A program made the translations under genes and the position numbers. A stretch of 5,631 bases of DNA, taken from the NCBI GenBank assembly GCA_030600525.1, contig JAUVLX010000242.1, positions 1-5,631 of the forward strand. The letters are read 5' to 3'. The stretch comes from Desulfobulbus sp. Lineage in GTDB: Bacteria > Desulfobacterota > Desulfobulbia > Desulfobulbales > Desulfobulbaceae. Below are positions 1-5,383 of the stretch, in pieces (positions within the stretch are counted from its first letter, which is position 1; the number at the start of each line of letters is the position of its first letter). Below the pieces are notes generated by a model, which ran no database searches, was not told the DNA's origin, and was given only the letters and a program-made list of their open reading frames with translations.

Positions 1-687
1 GTTCCCGGAGTGAATACCATGTTGGATTCGTTTGCCAAGATTGACGCCCAATTATCCTATATTGAGTTGACCCGCTTCAAAAAACCGCAGAAAATTGTCC
101 TTGACCGATCCTTGAATCGGGATTTGGACTCTTTGGCCAAAGTAGCTCTTAAAACCCATACCCAGTTTCCTCACATACGGCTGGAGGTGCTTGCCAACGA
201 AGGTTGTCTACCTTACTGTCCATTTAAGCTTTCCCACGACTCCTACATCGCCCTGGCGAATATCAACGGTCAAAAAAGTAATTTTGGATTTAACGATAAT
301 CTTGGATGTGTGAATTTATTATACAAGGAACCTCACCGAATTATTTTTTCCCCTTTTATCCGCCCCGAAGATATAGAACTCTATTATTACCATATTGATA
401 CCGTTAAGTTATGCGGCCGCTCGCTGGGGCCTGATTTTCTGAGTCGGGTGTTTAAGGCCTACAGCAAACGCCGATACGACGGCAACCTGCTTGACCTGCT
501 TGATGCTACTAACTGGCTTGCCGATAAGCTGTACATCGATAATGGCTCGCTCTCCTTTGATTTTGCAAATATGCTCTCACAGTGCGACGGGCGCTGCGAA
601 AAGTGCGGTTTTTGCAAAGAACTGTTTGAAATGGTTGCCCAGTGGCAGCCTTTATCCATTCCTGATAACCGAACAGCGGTGAATTGA
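1..687 (+). CDS. Peptidase U32-like TIM-barrel protein, C-terminal part (5' end outside window)
   Basis: The frame is open from base 1 with no stop upstream, so the start lies to the left; the GTG at 10 and ATG at 19 are probably internal codons. Counting from the GTG codon, the visible 225 residues carry marks of U32-like proteins: VLDRSLNRD (30-38), NEGCLPYCPF (63-72) with C66 and C70, IRPED (117-121), KLCGR (133-137) and KAYSKRRYDGNLLDLL (149-164). The C-terminus has a compact cysteine group, C192, C196, C199 and C202 (CDGRCEKCGFC), which could bind zinc or an iron-sulfur cluster. Characterised members of the wider U32 superfamily (RlhA, TrhP, UbiU/UbiV) act in RNA or quinone hydroxylation, several with 4Fe-4S clusters, but I cannot assign this one a substrate. 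Despite the family name, protease activity is not implied. Family call is fairly secure; function is unknown. Confidence 0.72.
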   Translation, partial: VPGVNTMLDSFAKIDAQLSYIELTRFKKPQKIVLDRSLNRDLDSLAKVALKTHTQFPHIRLEVLANEGCLPYCPFKLSHDSYIALANINGQKSNFGFNDNLGCVNLLYKEPHRIIFSPFIRPEDIELYYYHIDTVKLCGRSLGPDFLSRVFKAYSKRRYDGNLLDLLDATNWLADKLYIDNGSLSFDFANMLSQCDGRCEKCGFCKELFEMVAQWQPLSIPDNRTAVN

Positions 688-712
688 CAGGGAGCTTTTC
701 CACGGTTACAAT
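684..712 (+). promoter_or_regulatory. Sigma-70 promoter for the FmdE-cupin unit
   Basis: A perfect -35 box TTGACA (684-689) and a -10 box TACAAT (707-712) are separated by exactly 17 bp. The expected start is near 719, giving a leader of about 65 nt before the ATG at 785. The -35 box contains the TGA stop (685-687) of the upstream gene, so this promoter starts exactly where the previous coding region ends. Confidence 0.7.
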
Positions 713-769
713 CGCTGATTGCACATCCAGAATAGGTGATGAAAAAAAACAGGCAATTCATTGTCTGAT

Positions 770-774
770 GGAGG
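770..774 (+). promoter_or_regulatory. Ribosome binding site of the FmdE-family gene
   Basis: GGAGG lies 10 nt before the ATG at 785; a second, closer purine stretch AAGG (777-780) lies 4 nt before it. This supports the ATG at 785 as the start. Confidence 0.65.
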
Positions 775-784
775 ATAAGGATAT

Positions 785-1366
785 ATGGAGTCTTTTGAGG
801 ATTTGCTTGAGGTCTCAACCAGAATTCATGGTCATATTTGCGCCGGTCAGGTTATCGGGGTACGTATGGCAATGGAGGGGTTGGGGCGGGTAGGAATTGA
901 TGATCCAAAAGGGGAAGATCGGAAAAAGACCTATGTCTTGGTGGAAATTGACCGCTGCGCAACCGATGCTATTCAGTCGGTTACTGGATGCAGCTTGGGA
1001 AAACGGTCAATGCGTTGGGTCGATCACGGGGTCATGGCCGCCACCTTTGTCAACCTGGAAACCAAAAAGGCGGTACGGGTAACTGCCAGAGAAGAATCAA
1101 GGGAACTCTCCAAGAAGTATGCTCCGCAGACCGTGGATAAATATCAGCGCCAACTGGATGCATACAGGGTAATGCCCCTTGATGAATTATTTTCTTTTCA
1201 GGATGTCGAGGTGACATTAAAAGAGTGCGAGATGCCTGGGCGTCCCATGCGCAGAGTGGAGTGCGAGGAGTGCGGTGACTGGGTACAGGACTGCCGCGAT
1301 ATTGTCATGGATGGCAGAATCCTTTGTCGCGGTTGCGCCGGAACCCGCTACTATAAAGAACTATAA
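785..1366 (+). CDS. FmdE-family protein with C-terminal zinc finger
   Basis: The 193-residue product matches the FmdE family, named after formylmethanofuran dehydrogenase subunit E of methanogens. The N-terminal domain has the signature HGHICAGQVIGVRMA (15-29) with putative metal ligands H15, H17 and C19, followed by DRCATDAIQSVTGCSLGKR (56-74) with C58 and C69. The C-terminal domain has a treble-clef/DksA-like finger, C160-x2-C163 ... C181-x2-C184. Stand-alone FmdE proteins of this layout occur widely in anaerobic bacteria without the rest of the methanofuran dehydrogenase, and their substrate is not established; metal binding or handling linked to Mo/W enzymes is often guessed. No other formylmethanofuran or formate dehydrogenase gene is visible here. 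It is first in a two-gene unit with a cupin 9 nt downstream, behind a strong promoter and a good ribosome site. Family call is firm; role is open. Confidence 0.88.
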   Translation: MESFEDLLEVSTRIHGHICAGQVIGVRMAMEGLGRVGIDDPKGEDRKKTYVLVEIDRCATDAIQSVTGCSLGKRSMRWVDHGVMAATFVNLETKKAVRVTAREESRELSKKYAPQTVDKYQRQLDAYRVMPLDELFSFQDVEVTLKECEMPGRPMRRVECEECGDWVQDCRDIVMDGRILCRGCAGTRYYKEL

Positions 1367-1375
1367 AGGTTGAGT

Positions 1376-1729
1376 ATGTTTGTTAAGAAACTGAGTACAA
1401 TTACCGCAGAGTCCATCCCCGTCGGGCAGGGTGTGTCACGCCAAATGCTTATAAGCCCCGAGGAAGCGCCTAATTTTGCCATGCGGATTTTCAGTATCGA
1501 TCCAGGCGGCTTTATGCCAATGCATACTAATTCTGTAGAGCATGAACAGTTTGTCTTAAACGGGTGTGCCGAGGTAAGTTTGGACGGCAAGTTGTTTGCA
1601 GTGGAAAAAAATGATGTGGTCCTGATTCCCAGCGGAGTACCCCATTACTATAAAAATACTGGAGATGAGCCCTTTACCTTTCTCTGTCTTATCCCCAATG
1701 AAGAAGATATCATAAAAATCCTTGATTAG
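1376..1729 (+). CDS. Small single-domain cupin protein
   Basis: I choose the ATG at 1376 (117 residues) over the in-frame TTG at 1370, because AAAGG (1365-1369) stands 6 nt before the ATG. The protein is one cupin beta-barrel. Motif 1 covers PGGFMPMHTNSVEHEQFVLNG (43-63) and motif 2 covers NDVVLIPSGVPHYYKN (79-94). Close relatives in anaerobes normally read HxH then xxEHE in motif 1; here the second histidine is asparagine (H50-T-N52), while H56, E57 and H90 remain. Metal binding could therefore be altered or lost. Such small cupins are metal-binding proteins of mostly unknown substrate. The 9-nt gap to the FmdE gene suggests co-transcription and perhaps a shared pathway, but this is inference. 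A hairpin terminator lies across its stop codon. Confidence 0.85.
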   Translation: MFVKKLSTITAESIPVGQGVSRQMLISPEEAPNFAMRIFSIDPGGFMPMHTNSVEHEQFVLNGCAEVSLDGKLFAVEKNDVVLIPSGVPHYYKNTGDEPFTFLCLIPNEEDIIKILD

Positions 1730-1737
1730 GATTTTTT
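1714..1737 (+). terminator. Probable weak intrinsic terminator across the cupin stop codon
   Basis: Arms AAAAATCCT (1714-1722) and AGGATTTTT (1728-1736) pair perfectly over 9 bp around the loop TGATT; one more T follows. Only three pairs are G-C, so the stem is weak, and the cupin TAG (1727-1729) lies at the loop-stem edge, where ribosomes could mask it. A small second stem TGCT-aa-AGCA followed by TCTTTTT comes directly after (1737-1752) and may help. Partial read-through into the radical SAM gene seems likely. Confidence 0.42.
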
Positions 1738-1758
1738 GCTAAAGCATCTTTTTCTGCA

Positions 1759-2712
1759 ATGAAAGCACCGCTTATTCGTACTTTTAGCTATCATTGTAGA
1801 CAAAAATACGGAATGGCAGTCGGTAAGATCCCTCTTGATGTGGGCATAACCTGCCCCAATCGTATGCGTGGTGGGTGCATCTATTGTCGTTCGGCAAGTT
1901 TTACCCCTTCATGTCTCCGTAGTGGAGACGATATCCCCACCCAGATTGAGCGGGGAAAACTGCACCTGCTCAAAGGACGATTTCGATACTATTTCGCCTA
2001 TTTCCAGCAGGAGACTGTCACTGCATTGGCTCAGGAAAAGCTGCTGCCTTTGCTTGCAGCTGTCCTGGAGGATCCGTCCTGTACCGGTCTTGTCCTGTCT
2101 ACACGCCCTGACCACCTGCCAGAGAAGTTGGTCGAGTCGCTGGCCCTGCTTATAGAACAAAGCAATAAAGACTGTCTGATAGAACTGGGACTGCAGTCAA
2201 TCCATGCCAAGAGCCTGGAGTTACTCAACCGTAATCACACCTTAGACGATTTTCTTGTAGCTGTAGAACGAGTCAAGCAATATGACCGGCTGCAGGTAGG
2301 GGCGCACCTTATTTTTGGTATCCCCGGTGAATCATGGACAGATATGGTTCAGACGGTAGAATTTGTAGCTGGGCTCAAGCTTGATGCCTTAAAGCTGCAT
2401 CATCTGCAGGTTATTAAAGATACCACCCTGCATGCAATGTATCTGCAAAACAGGTTTTCGTTGTTTTCCCTGGAAGAATATATGGATTTCTTACTCCGGA
2501 TTATTCCTCTCATACCAGAGCATGTGACCCTGCACCGCCTCTGGTCCACCTCCCACCCCTCCCTGCTGGTTGCTCCTAAGTGGCATGTCCTTGCCGGTGA
2601 ACTCAGCCGCATTTTGCAACAGCGACTGACAGAACAAGGGCTGCACCAAGGATGCAAGTCAAGGGTAGGGCAGGTTGTTACTGGTCGCACTCGCCTTAAG
2701 CAAAAAGAGTAA
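1759..2712 (+). CDS. TIGR01212/YhcC-like radical SAM protein
   Basis: A 317-residue member of the YhcC-type radical SAM family, close to the usual length of about 310. Family marks appear in order: cluster region TCPNRMRGGCIYC (31-43), AYFQQETVT (80-88), LVLSTRPD (111-118), IELGLQSIHAKSLELLNRNH (141-160), HLIFGIPGES (183-192) and the LDALKLHHLQVIKDTTLHAMY stretch (208-228). The cluster cysteines should be C32, C40 and C43, spaced C-x7-C-x2-C; enterobacterial YhcC has a longer first loop (C-x11-C-x2-C as I recall it). The reaction is not established for this family; similarity to Elp3 has suggested RNA modification. The ATG at 1759 is kept because the family needs the KYG..VGKIPLDVGITC lead-in (16-32), but no Shine-Dalgarno motif precedes it, so translation may be weak. 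Its last 17 nt overlap the end of the convergent gene. Confidence 0.87.
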   Translation: MKAPLIRTFSYHCRQKYGMAVGKIPLDVGITCPNRMRGGCIYCRSASFTPSCLRSGDDIPTQIERGKLHLLKGRFRYYFAYFQQETVTALAQEKLLPLLAAVLEDPSCTGLVLSTRPDHLPEKLVESLALLIEQSNKDCLIELGLQSIHAKSLELLNRNHTLDDFLVAVERVKQYDRLQVGAHLIFGIPGESWTDMVQTVEFVAGLKLDALKLHHLQVIKDTTLHAMYLQNRFSLFSLEEYMDFLLRIIPLIPEHVTLHRLWSTSHPSLLVAPKWHVLAGELSRILQQRLTEQGLHQGCKSRVGQVVTGRTRLKQKE

Positions 2713-3472
2713 TTTTGTTGGTTCGTCGTAATTTTTTCAGATAGCGATGAAAGGGCAGATCATAATGCTGCTGGTGTTGAGCAACGTGTTTGCGGGCTTT
2801 GCGCAGTGTCTTTTTTGGAAGTTCTTCGGGAAAGGCAAGAAGGATGGCATTACTTCGTTTTTTGACGGCCATTTCTAATACCTGGTTATTGCAACTGTCC
2901 CGTATTGCCTGGCGCGCCATTCCATAGAGGTGTTTATCACCATTCCATAAATTAACAGCCATGACACCGTTTGGCTCGAGCTTGTCGAGTATGCTACGGT
3001 AAAAATCAGGTACAAAAAGCGGAGGAGCCATGGAGCGTGGACCGAATATGTCAATGAAGGCGACTTGGTAGGAAGTCTTGGGAGATGAAGAATGACACAG
3101 AAAGTCTATCACATCATTTTGGTAAAGATGGAGTTGGCTTGTACGGGGAAGGTGAAAGAATTTTTTTGCAACATGGATGACCTTTTCTTCTTTCTCTATA
3201 ATATCAAGACAGGCCGTCGGGTGATGATGGAGCAGAAAGTGAACGATGGCGCCGCCACCTAATCCGCACAGTAAAAACTTTTTTGGATCGGGATGAAACA
3301 ACAGCGCTGTCATCATCCACCGGGTGTAGGCTAGTTGCAGCTCATGGGGATAGTCGAGGTCGATGCAACTCTGTCGTTCTTCCGCTCCAAAGCGGAGACT
3401 GCGGAGCGGGCCATCATCCATAACCTCAATCGGGTGACTGCCGGTATTGCCTCTGTAAACAACATGTTCCAC
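2696..3472 (-). CDS. Spermidine-synthase-fold (SpeE-like) protein, probably not an aminopropyltransferase
   Basis: The 258-residue product has the SpeE-like Rossmann methyltransferase fold: an N-terminal strand region IEVMDDGPLRSLRFG (15-29), then LAYTRWMMTALL (48-58), nucleotide loop LLCGLGGGA (67-75), acidic strand end IIEKEE (91-96), and VAFIDIFGP (137-145) followed by FVPDFYRSILDKLEPNGVMAVNLW (153-176). In true spermidine synthases these loops read GGDGG and DxxD; here they are GLGGG and D141-I-F-G, so the aspartate of the first and the second aspartate of the last are missing. It probably binds AdoMet or a relative, but the product is unlikely to be spermidine. The start is a GTG with only a weak ribosome site; the next in-frame ATG (residue 18) would remove a conserved strand. 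It lies 25 nt past a strong terminator with no obvious promoter of its own. Confidence 0.78.
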   Translation of the reverse strand: MEHVVYRGNTGSHPIEVMDDGPLRSLRFGAEERQSCIDLDYPHELQLAYTRWMMTALLFHPDPKKFLLCGLGGGAIVHFLLHHHPTACLDIIEKEEKVIHVAKKFFHLPRTSQLHLYQNDVIDFLCHSSSPKTSYQVAFIDIFGPRSMAPPLFVPDFYRSILDKLEPNGVMAVNLWNGDKHLYGMARQAIRDSCNNQVLEMAVKKRSNAILLAFPEELPKKTLRKARKHVAQHQQHYDLPFHRYLKKLRRTNKITLFA

Positions 3473-3496
3473 AATAATACAGCTCAGGGAAAATGA

Positions 3497-3531
3497 AAAA
3501 CGGCTCCAGGATGTTCTCCTGGAGCCGTTTT
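3497..3531 (-). terminator. Strong intrinsic terminator after yajC (possibly bidirectional)
   Basis: A perfect 15-bp stem, AAAACGGCTCCAGGA (3497-3511) with TCCTGGAGCCGTTTT (3517-3531), encloses a 5-nt loop. Read leftward it follows yajC and ends in TTTTTCATTTT, a good U-tract; read rightward it ends TTTTGTTT. It closes the tgt-yajC unit and isolates the SpeE-like gene, whose start is only 25 nt further on. Confidence 0.88.
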
Positions 3532-3552
3532 GTTTAACGCGGGAAAAATAAA

Positions 3553-3573
3553 ATTTTCATACACGATGAAAAT
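3553..3573. other. Small A/T-rich hairpin between yajC and its terminator
   Basis: ATTTTCAT (3553-3560) and ATGAAAAT (3566-3573) form a perfect 8-bp inverted repeat with a 5-nt loop, in the 62-nt gap between the yajC stop and the main terminator. With only one G-C pair it is weak; it may be a chance structure or add to transcript 3'-end folding. Confidence 0.3.
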
Positions 3574-3593
3574 CAGCATTTGCCGCCAATTCC

Positions 3594-3938
3594 TCAACCA
3601 CCACCTTTTGCCGGTGCAGCCTGTTTGTCCGCATCAGCAGCACCGCCCATAATAGAGGCACGGTTAACTTTGATACGGACATTTTCAGCTATTTCCAGAG
3701 TGACAACGGTATCGGTAATGCCGGTGATCTGTCCATGGATACCTCCACCAGTAATAACTTTGGCGCCTTTTTTCAGGTTGGTCAGATATTGTTGATGTTC
3801 TTTTGCTTTTTTCTGCTGTGGACGAATCAACAAGAAATAAAAAACAACAAAAATAAGAATAAGCGGTACAAAAGAAGCTATACCACCGGCGCCGCCGCCA
3901 AAGGGCGAAGCACCAGCTGCGTGTGCAATTCCGGTCAT
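3594..3938 (-). CDS. yajC: YajC, Sec translocon accessory membrane protein
   Basis: YajC is a small inner-membrane protein that associates with SecD-SecF and the SecYEG translocon. The 114-residue product has the standard layout: a short glycine-rich outer part (1-20), one membrane segment ASFVPLILIFVVFYFLLI (21-38), the hallmark RPQQKKAKEHQ (39-49) and a cytosolic domain LKKGAKVITGGGIHGQITG (55-73) ending in an Ala/Lys/Gly-rich tail. I start at the ATG at 3938 because GGAGG lies 9 nt upstream; an in-frame start at 3986 would overlap tgt and add a non-family extension. It lies 28 nt after tgt, the conserved order in many proteobacteria. Oddly, no secD follows: the gene is closed off by a strong terminator. 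Confidence 0.93.
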   Translation of the reverse strand: MTGIAHAAGASPFGGGAGGIASFVPLILIFVVFYFLLIRPQQKKAKEHQQYLTNLKKGAKVITGGGIHGQITGITDTVVTLEIAENVRIKVNRASIMGGAADADKQAAPAKGGG

Positions 3939-3947
3939 GGGGAAAAA

Positions 3948-3952
3948 CCTCC
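3948..3952 (-). promoter_or_regulatory. Ribosome binding site of yajC
   Basis: GGAGG on the minus strand, 9 nt before the ATG at 3938 and inside the short tgt-yajC gap. It settles the yajC start against the longer frame beginning at 3986. Confidence 0.8.
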
Positions 3953-3966
3953 AAATAAAAAATATG

Positions 3967-5091
3967 TCAGTAGGGTACGGGCACATCCCGCTGTTGATAG
4001 AACTCGGTACGAAATGCCATAAAAGTATCGTTGGCTATGGCATCCCTCATGGTTGCCATCAATGAACAATAGTAATGTAAGTTGTGGATACTGTTCAGTT
4101 GATATGCCAAAATTTCACGGCATTGAAAGAGATGCCTTAGGTATGCCCTGGAATAGTTTCTACAGGTATAACAACTACACGTTTCATCCAGGGGCCTGGG
4201 GTCATCCCGAAAACAAGCGTTTTTTATAACAAGTCTCCCCTGCGAAGTAAAGAGCATTCCATTACGGGCATTGCGTGTTGGCATGACGCAGTCGAACATG
4301 TCAATACCATGATAGACACCTTCAACGAGATTTTCAGGGGTACCAACTCCCATCAGATACTTGGGGTGTGCATCAGGCATATGAGAAACGGTAGCGGAAA
4401 GCATTTCGTACATCAATTCTTTGGGCTCTCCAACAGACAAACCGCCAAGGGCGTAGCCAGGAAAACCTATGTCCACCAATTGCTCAATGGCTTCCAACCG
4501 CATATCCGGATACATGCCACCCTGAATGATGCCAAAGAGATGTTGTCCTGTTTCTGATTGGGCCTGCTTGCATCTTTTTGCCCAGCGGGTGGTGAGTGCT
4601 GTCGCTTTTGCAACCTGATCTCTGGTGGCAGGGTAGGGGATGCAGGTATCGAGTGCCATCATAATATCGGAACCCAGCGCTTCCTGCACATGTACAGCAT
4701 CTTCCGGACTGAGAAAGAGCTTTTGACCGTCCAGATGTGACCTGAACGCCGCTCCCTTTTCTGTTATTTTTGCCAGCTCCTGGAGGCTGAAAATTTGAAA
4801 TCCCCCAGAGTCAGTCAGTATCGGTCCTTGCCAATTCATGAAGTTGTGGAGCCCGCCAAATTGGCGAATGAGATCATGACCAGGACGAATAAAGAGGTGA
4901 TAGGTGTTGCCGAGAATAATTTGGGCACCAAGTTCTGAAAGGTTTTCAGGGGTAACAGCTTTAACCGTTCCCTGAGTGCCTACAGGCATGAATACTGGTG
5001 TTTTAATAGTCCCATGCAGGGTGGCAACTTCCCCGCAGCGGGCATTGCACTGCGAGGAGAGTGCTTTGAGTGTGTAAGGTGTTGTTGTCAT
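3967..5091 (-). CDS. tgt: Queuine (preQ1) tRNA-guanine transglycosylase
   Basis: Tgt exchanges guanine at position 34 of tRNAs with GUN anticodons (Asp, Asn, His, Tyr) for the queuosine precursor preQ1. The 374-residue product is full length (E. coli 375). Visible marks are PVFMPVGTQGTVKAVTP (32-48), LGNTYHLFIRPG (60-71), LTDSGGFQIFSL (92-103) with base D94, GIIQGG (187-192), GGLSVGE (216-222), FDCVMPTRNARNG (266-278) with nucleophile D267, and the zinc site C305, C307, C310 and H336. All key residues are present, so the enzyme should be active. The ATG at 5091 fits the family N-terminus, but no good Shine-Dalgarno motif precedes it. It is the first gene of a tgt-yajC unit; no queA is visible upstream. 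The likely promoter is about 290 bp away, beyond a long palindrome. Confidence 0.97.
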   Translation of the reverse strand: MTTTPYTLKALSSQCNARCGEVATLHGTIKTPVFMPVGTQGTVKAVTPENLSELGAQIILGNTYHLFIRPGHDLIRQFGGLHNFMNWQGPILTDSGGFQIFSLQELAKITEKGAAFRSHLDGQKLFLSPEDAVHVQEALGSDIMMALDTCIPYPATRDQVAKATALTTRWAKRCKQAQSETGQHLFGIIQGGMYPDMRLEAIEQLVDIGFPGYALGGLSVGEPKELMYEMLSATVSHMPDAHPKYLMGVGTPENLVEGVYHGIDMFDCVMPTRNARNGMLFTSQGRLVIKNACFRDDPRPLDETCSCYTCRNYSRAYLRHLFQCREILAYQLNSIHNLHYYCSLMATMRDAIANDTFMAFRTEFYQQRDVPVPY

Positions 5092-5377
5092 ACCGCTTAT
5101 AAAAGAGTTGAATTAGCTGGACGTGATTGTTTTTTACTAATGCGCTGTGGTTGCGAGTTTGAGGCCCAGCAGGATGAATACCTTAGGAGCTGTCCGTAAA
5201 TAAGCTGGACAATATCGCGCTCATGTTTAGGTTAGCTTTGGGTGATCTAATTGAACAAAGCCACAGGCGTAGTTGTGCTACGTTGAGGACTTTGTGATTG
5301 AAGATCAGCCAAAGATGACCTGAAGATGCGATGCGAGATGTTCAAGTTATTTCCGGACAACTCCTTAGGAGAAATGT
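5092..5377 (-). promoter_or_regulatory. Long predicted 5' leader of tgt-yajC
   Basis: If transcription begins about 7 nt past the minus-strand -10 box (near 5377), the tgt mRNA carries a leader of about 285 nt. Most of it (5364-5186) is the long palindrome; the last 94 nt (5185-5092) are A/T-rich near the ATG, with no Shine-Dalgarno better than AAGCGG. I recognise no known riboswitch in it, including no clear preQ1 class I pattern. Extent is inferred from the promoter call, not observed. Confidence 0.4.
5186..5364. repeat. 179-bp imperfect palindrome, MITE-like element or structured leader
   Basis: Two arms of exactly 87 nt (5186-5272 and 5278-5364) are inverted copies around the loop TTGTG (5273-5277). 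By hand alignment 56 of 87 positions pair with no gap needed. The ends pair best: GGAGCTGTCCGTAAATAA against GGAGTTGTCCGGAAATAA for the reversed right end. Good inner blocks are AGGT.A.CTTTGG.TGATCT (5229-5248) and CGTAG at the loop. It contains no credible ORF. Direct CCTTAGG copies flank it (5181-5187, 5363-5369). The equal arms and bordered ends suggest a non-autonomous miniature inverted-repeat element; the TGTCC-type ends recall some insertion-sequence families, but I cannot name one. A native long-hairpin RNA is the alternative. Confidence 0.75.
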
Positions 5378-5383
5378 TGGAGA

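Noticed and set aside
459..818. Long minus-strand frame of 119 codons opposite the end of the U32-like gene.
   Set aside because: It overlaps a recognisable gene and a promoter, has no family motif or ribosome site, and reads like the shadow of the coding strand.
1370..1375. TTG at 1370 as the cupin start.
   Set aside because: The ATG two codons later has AAAGG at 6-nt spacing, while the TTG would directly abut the ribosome site.
3473..3496. TATTAT box just before the GTG of the SpeE-like gene as a promoter.
   Set aside because: It ends 1 nt before the start codon, so transcription would begin inside the gene, and no matching -35 box is evident.
3939..3986. Longer yajC reading with an N-terminal extension starting at 3986.
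   Set aside because: The extension overlaps tgt, does not resemble YajC, and the ATG at 3938 has a good GGAGG 9 nt upstream.
5092..5185. Possible preQ1 riboswitch before tgt, since Tgt uses preQ1.
   Set aside because: No clear class I preQ1 pattern (short C-rich loop stem plus A-rich tail overlapping the ribosome site) is visible. Tgt itself is not the usual target of this switch.
5014..5199. Plus-strand 61-codon frame rich in cysteine across the tgt start.
   Set aside because: It lies antisense to the conserved tgt N-terminus and ends inside the palindrome; the cysteines come from complementary codons and no ribosome site is seen.
5106..5200. Minus-strand open stretch reading FILLGLKLATTAH to a stop, which looked like a gene tail truncated by the palindrome.
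   Set aside because: The frame is only about 31 codons between stops, has no start, and runs into the palindrome arm; it could easily be chance.
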